A stretch of DNA of 6,198 bases, from assembly GCA_017999015.1 (NCBI GenBank), contig JAGOBZ010000195.1, forward strand, positions 1 to 6,198. Direction: 5' to 3'. The notes below the pieces were generated by a model that had not been told where the DNA came from, made no database searches, and saw only the letters and a program-made list of their open reading frames with translations. How positions within the stretch are numbered: the first letter of the stretch is position 1; the number at the start of each line of letters is the position of its first letter. This document shows positions 1 to 4,963 of this stretch, piece by piece. Source of the stretch: Kiritimatiellia bacterium. GTDB taxonomy: Bacteria > Verrucomicrobiota > Kiritimatiellia > RFP12 > UBA1067. The position numbers and the translations under genes are program-made.

Positions 1-1
1 G

Positions 2-286
2 CTTGTGGTCGTGGCCGGGCACCCGTTGTGCGGCTACTGCACACGGTTCGAGGCCGCGCTGAACGCCTCGGGCATTCCGGCGCGGCCCGACGTGGTTCTT
101 TTGCGCGAGTTGAATCCGTGGGAGTCCAACGCGGCCTACCGCTGGACGGGCGGGGGTAACGCGCCGATTGTCCGCGTCACGCGCTGGGACGCCTCGGGCG
201 GGCTGGTCTGCGACAGGAAGCTGAACCGGCCCGGTATGGCGGATCTTACGGCCGCGCTGGATGCGTGCCTTGTTCCTTCACAGTGA
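2..286 (+). CDS. Thioredoxin-fold protein with CxxC motif, 5'-truncated by window edge
   Basis: The reading frame is open from the first bases, so the N-terminus is outside the window; the GTG at position 5 is probably internal. The visible part starts with a hydrophobic strand (LVVVAG), then a CGYC redox pair (Cys codons at 38-40 and 47-49) followed by a likely helix. Further on is an N-A-P-I-V-R-V stretch, which fits the conserved cis-proline strand of thioredoxin/glutaredoxin folds. About 94 residues are visible. Family knowledge: such proteins reduce or exchange disulfides through the two cysteines. Whether it is cytoplasmic (glutaredoxin-like) or exported (DsbE/TlpA-like) cannot be told without the N-terminus. 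It ends in TGA and is followed about 30 bp later by an intrinsic terminator, so it is the last gene of its transcript. The fold is fairly likely; the specific role is unknown. Confidence 0.6.
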   Translation, partial: LVVVAGHPLCGYCTRFEAALNASGIPARPDVVLLRELNPWESNAAYRWTGGGNAPIVRVTRWDASGGLVCDRKLNRPGMADLTAALDACLVPSQ

Positions 287-317
287 GGAGAGTTAAAAAG
301 ATGCTCGGATAGGGGTG

Positions 318-355
318 GGCGCAGGCGGGTAAAACTGCTTGCGCCTCACTTTTTT
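318..355 (+). terminator. Intrinsic terminator after the thioredoxin-fold gene
   Basis: Arms GGCGCAGGC (318-326) and GCTTGCGCC (337-345) pair over 9 bp with one G-U pair and a 10-nt loop. GTG (315-317) can extend the stem to CAC (347-349) past a one-base bulge. A run of six T follows at 350-355. It is placed 32 bp after the stop codon of the upstream gene on the same strand. Confidence 0.8.
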
Positions 356-625
356 GCTTAAGAGCGGTCCTTCGGAATTAGGGGCCTCGGCAGGCTAATT
401 CGGGCTGTTAGATAGACGTATTTGGGAAAAAATGGGTAAAAAACGTATTTTTGATGGAGGTCGATGCGGTGTTTATGAGAATCTCAATTTTTTGAGATCA
501 AAAATATGCACGCCTGCCTTGTTGAAACGTGTTTTTAGTGGTGGAATTAGTGGTGGAATTAGTGGTGGAAAATCAGACGTTTTCATTGTGTTTCAGTTAA
601 CATCACTTTGCAGGCAGGCAAAATA
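356..625. other. Gene-poor AT-rich spacer with hairpins and a tandem repeat
   Basis: No convincing gene is present here. GAATTAG (375-381) pairs with CTAATTC (395-401), with an inner CCT/AGG (385-387/392-394) and a CGGC loop; no T-run follows, so it is not an obvious terminator. From about 415 the base composition shifts clearly to A+T with A and T runs, unlike the GC-rich genes around it. A second perfect hairpin, ATCTCAA (481-487) / TTGAGAT (492-498) with a TTTT loop, lies inside this part. A 64-codon ATG frame at 432-626 spans it but has no ribosome site and translates the tandem repeat as SGGI units; I do not call it a gene. The stretch could be decayed foreign DNA or a neutral spacer. 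Confidence 0.6.
535..570. repeat. Perfect 3 x 12 bp tandem repeat
   Basis: The unit TTAGTGGTGGAA occurs three times without mismatch or gap (535-546, 547-558, 559-570). It sits in the AT-rich spacer about 100 bp beyond the 3' end of tRNA-Val. The unit length is a multiple of three, so any frame through it stays open. The function is unknown; slipped-strand duplication is the simplest origin. Confidence 0.9.
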
Positions 626-665
626 AAAAACCCCGTTTTTATTGGGGTTTTTCAACAAAACGGGG
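626..665 (-). terminator. Terminator of tRNA-Val, with two competing stems
   Basis: On the minus strand, 8 nt after the tRNA CCA end, CCCCGTTTT (complement of 657-665) can pair with AAAACGGGG (complement of 631-639), directly followed by TTTTTT. A second stem uses AAAAACCCC (626-634) and GGGGTTTTT (644-652). Both use the same 631-634 block, so only one forms at a time. The inner stem also ends in T5 on the plus strand, so it may act in both directions. Confidence 0.8.
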
Positions 666-673
666 CAAAAAGC

Positions 674-750
674 TGGTGGGCGGCGAGGGACTCGAACCCC
701 CGACATTCTGGGTGTAAACCAGACTCTCTAACCAACTGAGATAGCCGCCC
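674..750 (-). tRNA. tRNA-Val (anticodon TAC)
   Basis: Read on the minus strand, the acceptor stem GGGCGGC (744-750) pairs fully with GCCGCCC (678-684). A discriminator follows (A on the minus strand, 677), and CCA is encoded in the gene (674-676). The T arm has GGGGG-TTCGAGT-CCCTC with the normal GTTCGA core. The anticodon arm is TCTGG-TTTACAC-CCAGA, which puts TAC at 34-36, read by valine GTA codons. The length is 77 nt with CCA and the variable loop is short (class I). It is a single-gene unit: a promoter-like pair lies just upstream and a terminator just downstream on the same strand. Confidence 0.97.
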
Positions 751-763
751 GAAGAGAAATTAC

Positions 764-793
764 ATTATGCCGGTTAGGATGTAACAGATGCAA
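764..793 (-). promoter_or_regulatory. Probable sigma70-type promoter of tRNA-Val
   Basis: On the minus strand a -10 box CATAAT (complement of 764-769, five of six consensus bases) lies 13 bp before the tRNA. An 18 bp spacer separates it from TTGCAT (complement of 788-793), a weak -35. The predicted start leaves only a short 5' leader, as is usual for tRNA genes. Confidence 0.5.
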
Positions 794-808
794 GCGCGGA
801 GTCAAAAG

Positions 809-844
809 AAAAATGGGCGGAAAAATGGGTGTGAAAAAGGGTCG
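809..844. repeat. Degenerate 12-bp-period tandem repeat
   Basis: AAAAATGGGCGG (809-820), AAAAATGGGTGT (821-832) and GAAAAAGGGTCG (833-844) follow without gaps. The first two differ at the last three positions (two mismatches); the third is more diverged. It lies between the divergent tRNA-Val and tsaC genes. The pattern is weaker than the perfect repeat at 535-570 but has the same period. Confidence 0.5.
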
Positions 845-867
845 GGCGGGGTTCTGTTGGGGATTCC

Positions 868-896
868 TTGTTAAGCCTTCCCCGCTATGCTAAAAA
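868..896 (+). promoter_or_regulatory. Weak candidate promoter of tsaC
   Basis: TTGTTA (868-873) is separated by 17 bp from TAAAAA (891-896), with four of six consensus bases in each box. The -10 box overlaps the first possible ATG (887). If it is used, transcription would start near 903, making ATG 905 the start of an essentially leaderless message. The boxes are weak, so this is only a candidate. Confidence 0.3.
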
Positions 897-1501
897 TAGA
901 CGGCATGAATAACGATTCTGCTTTATTGTATGATCGCGCGGCTGGTCTGTTGCGGGCAGGCGGCGTGGTGATTATACCGACAGACACCGTTTACGGCATC
1001 GCGGCGCATCCGGCGTGTGCCGGTGCGGTGGCGCGCATTTGCACGATCAAGGGGCGCCCGACCGGCAAGCCAATCGCACTGCTCGCGGCTGATCTTGCCT
1101 CCGTACTTGCGCGCGGGGCGATGCTGCCGTCCGCCGCCCGATGCCTGGCGGCGCGCTTTTGGCCGGGTGCGCTGACGCTGGTGCTGACGTGCGACGGAGG
1201 TGAGGAGGGGTTCCGTGTGCCTGATCATTCCGCGACACGCCGTCTGCTTGCGGCATGCGGCGGGACGCTCAGGGTGACCAGCGCCAACCTGAGTGGTTCG
1301 ATGCCTGCGGTCAGTGCTGTTGAAGCGTTGCGGGGTGTCGGGCTCGAAGCTGATATGGTGGTCGACGGCGGGGTATGCCCAGGCGGAGTGGCGAGTAGCG
1401 TGGTGCGTGTCTGTCCGGACGGCACCGTTGATATCCTGCGGGAAGGTGCGATTAGCGCTGATGCGATTCAGCGAACTGCCGCCGCTGCGCTGGCTGAGTG
1501 A
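887..1501 (+). CDS. tsaC: Threonylcarbamoyl-AMP synthase (Sua5/YciO/YrdC family)
   Basis: Family role: makes L-threonylcarbamoyl-adenylate from threonine, bicarbonate and ATP, the first step of the t6A37 modification of tRNAs that read ANN codons; acts in the cytoplasm. Visible motifs: IIPTDTVYGIA (29-39), a basic KGRPTGKPIALL block (55-66) matching the K-x-R-P signature that binds nucleotide and triphosphate, FWPGALTLVL (91-100), RVPDH (110-114), TSANLSG (131-137), VDGG...SSVV (159-173) and LREGAIS (184-190). The length of 204 residues matches the short TsaC form, without the extra C-terminal Sua5 domain. Start: neither ATG 887 nor in-frame ATG 905 has a Shine-Dalgarno; homology would begin after residue 7, and a weak promoter favours 905. 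The gene converges with rpsU over a shared terminator. Confidence 0.93.
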   Translation: MLKIDGMNNDSALLYDRAAGLLRAGGVVIIPTDTVYGIAAHPACAGAVARICTIKGRPTGKPIALLAADLASVLARGAMLPSAARCLAARFWPGALTLVLTCDGGEEGFRVPDHSATRRLLAACGGTLRVTSANLSGSMPAVSAVEALRGVGLEADMVVDGGVCPGGVASSVVRVCPDGTVDILREGAISADAIQRTAAAALAE

Positions 1502-1546
1502 TCGTTGCGCGATCCGGCCGCCGTCAATCGGCAGTTCGACAAAACA

Positions 1547-1582
1547 AAAAAAGCGCCCCGGAAAACTCCGGAACGCTTTTTT
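1547..1582. terminator. Bidirectional terminator between tsaC and rpsU
   Basis: AAAAAAGCG (1547-1555) pairs with CGCTTTTTT (1574-1582). After a CC/AA internal loop, CCGGA (1558-1562) pairs with TCCGG (1567-1571) around an AAAC loop. T-runs of six or seven follow the stem on both strands, so it can end tsaC (plus) and the tRNA-Tyr/rpsU transcript (minus). Confidence 0.9.
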
Positions 1583-1605
1583 CATTGGGTGACAACCCTT
1601 TCCGC

Positions 1606-1803
1606 TTACATCTCACGCATGGCTTTGCGAGAGTTGTTGCGGATACGGGCGCGTGCCGATTTACGGCGAGCCTTTTCGCACGGTTTCTCGTAATAACGAT
1701 TATTGCGGAGCTGCTTCAGCAGGCCTTCCTTATCCATAATCTTCTTCAGGCGTTTGAGCGCACGCTCGACAGACTCGCCCTTTTTCAATCGGAGTTGAAT
1801 CAC
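1606..1803 (-). CDS. rpsU: 30S ribosomal protein bS21
   Basis: Small, very basic protein (65 residues from the chosen start) with the bS21 features: N-terminal MIQLRLKKGESVERALKRLKK, central RNNRYYEKPCEKARRKSARAR and a basic C-terminus ending in MREM. Family role: binds the 30S platform near the anti-Shine-Dalgarno end of 16S rRNA and helps initiation. Start choice: a GTG at 1812 is also in frame, but the purine tract runs straight into it. GTG at 1803 lies 5 nt after AAGGGGGTGA (complement of 1809-1818), a nine-of-ten match to the full anti-Shine-Dalgarno complement, and gives an N-terminus that starts like other bS21 proteins. The gene follows tRNA-Tyr by 70 bp on the same strand and probably shares its promoter; it ends at the bidirectional terminator. 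Confidence 0.95.
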   Translation of the reverse strand: MIQLRLKKGESVERALKRLKKIMDKEGLLKQLRNNRYYEKPCEKARRKSARARIRNNSRKAMREM

Positions 1804-1808
1804 GCTTG

Positions 1809-1818
1809 TCACCCCCTT
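1809..1818 (-). promoter_or_regulatory. Near-perfect extended Shine-Dalgarno that fixes the rpsU start
   Basis: The minus strand reads AAGGGGGTGA, nine of ten positions of the AAGGAGGTGA complement to the 16S 3' end, 5 nt before GTG 1803. It is the longest ribosome site in the window and shows that the upstream in-frame GTG (1810-1812), which lies inside it, is not the start. Confidence 0.8.
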
Positions 1819-1830
1819 TCATCATCCCGT

Positions 1831-1860
1831 GTCTCGGTGCTGGGTTAGCCAGTGCCAGAC
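1831..1860 (-). promoter_or_regulatory. Hairpin in the tRNA-Tyr/rpsU spacer
   Basis: On the minus strand GTCTGGCACTGG (1849-1860) folds back on CCAGCACCGAGAC (1831-1843) around CTAAC. The stem has 10 bp in three blocks, with a 2 x 2 internal loop and one bulged base. It lies 12 nt upstream of the rpsU Shine-Dalgarno and has no T-run, so it is not a standard terminator. It could mark the tRNA 3' processing boundary or be a binding site in the rpsU leader. Confidence 0.45.
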
Positions 1861-1873
1861 CTCGGGTCAAACA

Positions 1874-1959
1874 TGGTGGTAGGGCTTGGATTCGAACCAA
1901 GGAAGGCGTTAGCCAGCAGATTTACAGTCTGCCCCGGTTGGCCACTTCGGTACCCTACC
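1874..1959 (-). tRNA. tRNA-Tyr (anticodon GTA)
   Basis: On the minus strand the acceptor stem GGTAGGG (1953-1959) pairs with CCCTACC (1878-1884); discriminator A (1877) and encoded CCA (1874-1876) follow. The anticodon arm GCAGA-CTGTAAA-TCTGC places GTA at 34-36. The long variable arm makes it class II, as expected for bacterial tRNA-Tyr, and the T loop is TTCGAAT. The length is 86 nt with CCA. It lies between a strong promoter and rpsU, which suggests a joint tRNA-mRNA transcript that is later cut. Confidence 0.97.
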
Positions 1960-1977
1960 TCGTCAAAAAGACGTGTC

Positions 1978-2006
1978 AATATCTCAAATAGGTTTGTGAG
2001 TGTCAA
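1978..2006 (-). promoter_or_regulatory. Promoter of the tRNA-Tyr/rpsU unit
   Basis: On the minus strand a perfect -35 TTGACA (complement of 2001-2006) is separated by 17 bp from GATATT (complement of 1978-1983, four of six). The start would fall near 1971, about 12 nt before the tRNA. No other promoter is evident between the tRNA and rpsU. Confidence 0.7.
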
Positions 2007-2016
2007 CGCTGAACGC

Positions 2017-2053
2017 GATGATTTTTCGAGATGATTTTTCGGTGATTTTTCGG
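2017..2053. repeat. Tandem repeat, three copies of a 12-13 bp unit
   Basis: GATGATTTTTCGA (2017-2029), GATGATTTTTCG (2030-2041) and GTGATTTTTCGG (2042-2053) follow each other directly. The GATTTTTCG core is identical in all three. It lies upstream of the tRNA-Tyr promoter and of the divergent exported-protein gene. The function is unknown. Confidence 0.75.
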
Positions 2054-2137
2054 GACGCGCGCCTGACTTGCGTCCTCTAAGACGCATGTGGTACGATCGC
2101 GGTCAATCAATAATCCACGTAATAGGGGAGATCCGAC

Positions 2138-3787
2138 GTGATGCGATGGCAGGTGTTGGCCGGGGGCGTGATGGGGTGCGTTGTATGGTGTTCTTGTGCG
2201 TCCCCGCTGCTGGAATACGTTTATCCGGCGGGTATTGCGCAAGGCAGTGAATGCGAGATCGAAATCGGCGGCAGCCCGTTGGCGGACGTCACTCAGGCGG
2301 TGGTCAGTGGCGAGGGGATCAAGCTGACCTATCTCGGGCCGGTCAGAACGGTGACGATGAACAAAAGAGGGCGGCCCGTACCGGTCGTAATCCCTAACCG
2401 CTTGCGCTTCAGGGCGGTGGTTGACAAGGACGCCGCGCCGGGCCTGCGCGCGTTGCGCGCCAGTACGGCCTATCGGTTGAGCGAGCCGGTCGGCTTCGAG
2501 GTTCAGGCCGGGTTGCCTGAGTGGAGTGAGCCGGCCACAAATCGGACAGGAGCCGGTGAGCATGTGCTGCCGACCTTCCCGGTCAGTGTGAATGGCCGGG
2601 TCGCGCACAAGGGCGCGGACCGGTATCGGTTTGAGGCGCGACAAGGGATGAAAATCGTTGCCGTGACGCAGCCGGAGACCCTGCCGCCGACCGGTTTTTT
2701 GCCGTCCCTGACTTTTTGCGATGCGGCAGGCAAGCCGTGTGACAGTGTATCCGTATACGCGGCCGACCGTGCGCCGGTCGCTGTGCTCGATGTACCGCAA
2801 GATGGCACCTATGCGTTGGAAGTGGGCTCGGCCGTGCCGGCGCGGTCGGGTGATGACTGTGTCTACCGGATTCGGGTGGGGGAGTTGCCGCTCATTACAG
2901 GCTTCACGCCGTCGCGCGCGGCTGAAGGCGAGAGCCTGAATGTCCGGTTGGAGGGTGTTAACCTGCAGCAAAAAAGGGTCCGTCTCTTTACAGGCGGGAA
3001 GAACAGCGCACTCTGCGTTCAGGCGATTACAGAAGGTGCTTGCGTCGTGCCGGGCCTTCGGTTCGCGCTTGAGGCTGAGTCCGCCGCGCCTGATTTCAGG
3101 GTAACGATGACGCCCGCTTCTTTGAATATCCCGGCGGACGGCAGCACACTGGTGAAGCTACGTGTGCAGAGAATCAATGGGTTCGCAGGTGAGGTCCGCG
3201 TCGCGCTCGATTTCCCGCCGCTCAGTATTGCGAGCGAAGGCGGAGTGATTCCTGCCGATGCAACAGAAAGTGTGCTCACGGTCTCGACGGACGGGGTCCG
3301 CTATCCGCGCGTTGTCTTTGGTTTGGCTTTGACGGCCACGGCCGAGATGGGCGGGCAGACGGTGAAAAGAGCGGTGTTGCCGGTACGTCGGTACCGTGTT
3401 GCGGAGGCCGAATATGAACAGGTCTTTGCGGAACCGGCGGCGCGGTCAAACCCCGGGCTGAATCCGTTGCGGATCCATGTTGCGCCGAAAACGCCGCTGA
3501 TCGTGCCGTCTGCGGAAACGCTCCGCTTGACGCTGTTCAGTTCCAGTCTGGCTACCCATTTGGGCGGGCTATACGAACCGGTCGTGATCTATCCGACGCG
3601 TGGTTTTACCGTTGAGGGTGTGCAGCGCACCAACAAGCAGGAGCGTGCCGCCGTCCTTTTGAAGTGCGATCCCCGCGTATTGAAACCGGGTGCCACAGGT
3701 CAACTCGTGTTGGGTTGCGTCAAGAGTGACGACACAAGACGGGTGCCGCTGGCCGTCACGCAGTGCGTGCCTTTTGTGATCCGGTAG
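2138..3787 (+). CDS. Exported PPC-like/Ig-like beta-sandwich protein of unknown function
   Basis: 549 residues. The N-terminus has a basic MMRW followed by a hydrophobic stretch and a plausible signal peptidase site after S-C-A (residue 21); three cysteines here make a lipoprotein possible, but no lipobox fits well. The mature part starts with YVYPAGIAQGSECEIEIGG (about 27-45), like the N-terminal Ig-like strands of planctomycete/verrucomicrobial PPC proteins. A PPC-like segment follows (about 146-245: FPVSVNGRV, GADRYRFEARQG, DGTYALEVGS, DDCVYRIRVGELPLITG). A second Ig-like region starts at about 250 (GFTPSRAAEGESLNVRLEGVNL), then a strand-rich part with PASLNIPADGSTLVKLRVQR. No catalytic motif is seen, so it is probably a binding or surface protein. 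GTG 2138 lies 7 nt and ATG 2141 10 nt after GGGGAG (2125-2130); either may start translation. The last 32 bp overlap mutM. Confidence 0.75.
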   Translation: MMRWQVLAGGVMGCVVWCSCASPLLEYVYPAGIAQGSECEIEIGGSPLADVTQAVVSGEGIKLTYLGPVRTVTMNKRGRPVPVVIPNRLRFRAVVDKDAAPGLRALRASTAYRLSEPVGFEVQAGLPEWSEPATNRTGAGEHVLPTFPVSVNGRVAHKGADRYRFEARQGMKIVAVTQPETLPPTGFLPSLTFCDAAGKPCDSVSVYAADRAPVAVLDVPQDGTYALEVGSAVPARSGDDCVYRIRVGELPLITGFTPSRAAEGESLNVRLEGVNLQQKRVRLFTGGKNSALCVQAITEGACVVPGLRFALEAESAAPDFRVTMTPASLNIPADGSTLVKLRVQRINGFAGEVRVALDFPPLSIASEGGVIPADATESVLTVSTDGVRYPRVVFGLALTATAEMGGQTVKRAVLPVRRYRVAEAEYEQVFAEPAARSNPGLNPLRIHVAPKTPLIVPSAETLRLTLFSSSLATHLGGLYEPVVIYPTRGFTVEGVQRTNKQERAAVLLKCDPRVLKPGATGQLVLGCVKSDDTRRVPLAVTQCVPFVIR

Positions 3788-4616
3788 GACGTTTCTGACA
3801 ATGCGGGCAGAGGTGCGTGCCGCGCTGTCCGACCACAATACGCTCAATCACGGTGCCGCAGCACGGGCAGGGTAAGCCGTCGCGGCGAAAAACCTTGAGC
3901 GCGTCGGCGTTGCGGCCACGATGGCCGGAGACGCTGTAAAAGTTCGTCTCACCCTCGCCAAGCGTGGTGCCGGAGTTGTCAACCGCACGCTGCAAGACCT
4001 CGCGTATCGCCACGTGCAGGCGACGGATTTCGGCGTCGCTGAGGGTGTCGGCGCGGCGCTCCGGGTGAAGGCGTGCCTGCCACAGCGCCTCATCCGCATA
4101 GATGTTGCCCAAACCGGCCACAGTGGTCTGGTCGAGCAGCAGCGGCTTGATCTGACGCGCCTTGCCCTTCAGACGCAGCTTGAATAGTGCCAGCGTGAAG
4201 TCCACCTCCAGGGGTTCAGGGCCGAGAACGGCCAGCGGATCATCGCCAGGTTGCACCAGACGGAACCGGCCGAATTTCCGCGTGTCATTGAAGATGAGTT
4301 CCCTGCCGTCGGCCAGACAAAGGCTCACATGGTCGTGCGGCCCCGGGCGTTCGCCGGCTGCCGCGAACCGCAGCTTGCCGGTCATGCGCAAGTGGAGCAA
4401 CAGGCGGCTGCCGGAGTCAAGATCCAGGACAATGAATTTGGCGCGGCGCGTGACTGCAGTGATGGCACGTCCGGCGAGTGCACGGCAAAAAACGCCGGGC
4501 GACTGCTCCGCGACGGTGCGCGGCCAGCGCACGGTGACGCTCCGGATCACGGAGCCCGGCAGACCGTGCGCACGGAGATCCCGCACGACGGTCTCGACTT
4601 CTGGCAGCTCAGGCAT
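3756..4616 (-). CDS. mutM: Formamidopyrimidine-DNA glycosylase (Fpg/MutM)
   Basis: Family role: removes 8-oxoguanine and formamidopyrimidines from DNA and cuts the abasic site by beta/delta elimination. The 286-residue protein begins MPELPEVETV, with catalytic Pro2 and Glu3 exposed after Met removal. RRAKFIVLDL (57-66) carries the conserved Lys60, followed by HLRMTGKL (75-82), FNDTRKFGRF (109-118), the H2TH segment AGLGNIYADEAL with Asn171, and a C-terminal zinc finger with Cys250/253 and Cys270/273 and catalytic-loop Arg265. All key residues are present and the length is normal for the family, with a short basic tail. Start: ATG 4616 is 7 nt after AAAGGAG (complement of 4624-4630); the frame is open upstream, but the MPELPEVE start is diagnostic. 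The stop lies inside the 3' end of the convergent gene. A possible promoter lies far upstream at 4964-4972. Confidence 0.97.
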   Translation of the reverse strand: MPELPEVETVVRDLRAHGLPGSVIRSVTVRWPRTVAEQSPGVFCRALAGRAITAVTRRAKFIVLDLDSGSRLLLHLRMTGKLRFAAAGERPGPHDHVSLCLADGRELIFNDTRKFGRFRLVQPGDDPLAVLGPEPLEVDFTLALFKLRLKGKARQIKPLLLDQTTVAGLGNIYADEALWQARLHPERRADTLSDAEIRRLHVAIREVLQRAVDNSGTTLGEGETNFYSVSGHRGRNADALKVFRRDGLPCPCCGTVIERIVVGQRGTHLCPHCQKRPTGSQKARTA

Positions 4617-4708
4617 GTGGCGTCTCCTTTGGCAATCGGTTGACGACAGAGGGAGGTATGCGCGAGGTTCATGCGTTTCCGGTGAAAGGAGGCAGGCGCG
4701 CCTGGGGG

Positions 4709-4728
4709 CGCGGACGGCCTCGTCCGCG
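4709..4728. repeat. Short GC-rich palindrome, REP-like
   Basis: CGCGGACG (4709-4716) and CGTCCGCG (4721-4728) are perfect inverted 8-mers around GCCT. No T-run follows, so it is not an intrinsic terminator. Size, GC content and intergenic position resemble REP-type units, and it shares the CCTCG word with the larger element 55 bp away. Confidence 0.6.
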
Positions 4729-4782
4729 ACAACGGTTCGAGAAAAAGGCTGGGCGGCCATGACGTAAACGCTAAACAGCTTT

Positions 4783-4838
4783 CGGTAGGGACGCCTCGCC
4801 GAGGCGTCCGCGGCGGTCTCGGCGAGACCGCCCTACCG
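4783..4838. repeat. 56-bp two-arm palindromic (REP/BIME-like) element
   Basis: An outer perfect 8 bp stem CGGTAGGG (4783-4790) / CCCTACCG (4831-4838) encloses two perfect hairpins. Arm 1 is ACGCCTCG (4791-4798) / CGAGGCGT (4800-4807). Arm 2 is GGCGGTCTCG (4812-4821) / CGAGACCGCC (4823-4832), which shares its last two bases with the outer stem. The whole can fold as a three-way junction in either strand. The arms resemble each other around their tips (CTCGSCGAG), suggesting they derive from one unit. No T-run follows. This design is typical of dispersed, non-autonomous palindromes; the copy number elsewhere is not visible here. Confidence 0.8.
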
Positions 4839-4901
4839 GGTGTACATCTGGCTCGCGTGCGGATTTTTACCACCTTACCGGGCCCCAGATTGTGCTTCGC
4901 T

Positions 4902-4937
4902 TCAAATACGCGCTCCACTCGTGAATCCCTGCATCAT
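4902..4937 (-). CDS. Possible 11-residue leader peptide ORF
   Basis: On the minus strand ATG 4937 is followed by a second ATG and a frame encoding MMQGFTSGARI, then TGA. It has a good ribosome site, AAGGAAGG, 4 nt upstream (GGAAGG is the complement of 4942-4947) and lies about 20 nt after the predicted start from an extended -10 promoter. The peptide matches nothing I recognise and has no run of one amino acid that would mark a classical attenuator. It may be chance, or the start of a decayed gene whose downstream part was replaced by the palindromic element. Confidence 0.25.
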   Translation of the reverse strand: MMQGFTSGARI

Positions 4938-4963
4938 GGTACCTTCCTTTAATATGGCCAAAA

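Noticed and set aside
535..570. CRISPR-like array
   Set aside because: Units are 12 bp and directly adjacent without spacers, and there are no cas genes; it is a simple tandem repeat.
432..626. 64-codon plus-strand ORF in the AT-rich spacer
   Set aside because: It has no ribosome site, its middle is only the translated 12-bp repeat (SGGI units), and its end runs into the terminator stem. No family is recognisable.
674..750. tRNA-Val 3' end as a phage or island attachment site
   Set aside because: No second copy of the tRNA 3' end and no integrase gene is present within the window, so an att site cannot be supported here.
923..1585. Long minus-strand ORF (220 codons) opposite tsaC
   Set aside because: It is antisense to a clear TsaC, is rich in R/H/Q as expected for a GC-rich shadow frame, and crosses the terminator at 1547-1582.
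2003..2971. Minus-strand ORF of 322 codons opposite the exported-protein gene
   Set aside because: Composition is R/H/P-rich and no motif is seen; the plus-strand gene has a ribosome site, a signal peptide and domain-like features. It also begins opposite coding sequence and ends over the 12-bp repeat.
4547..4918. Minus-strand ORF of 123 codons upstream of mutM
   Set aside because: It crosses both palindromes, giving R/P-rich low-complexity sequence, and overlaps the mutM ribosome site and start in another frame. The first 25 residues look less odd, but no family is recognised.
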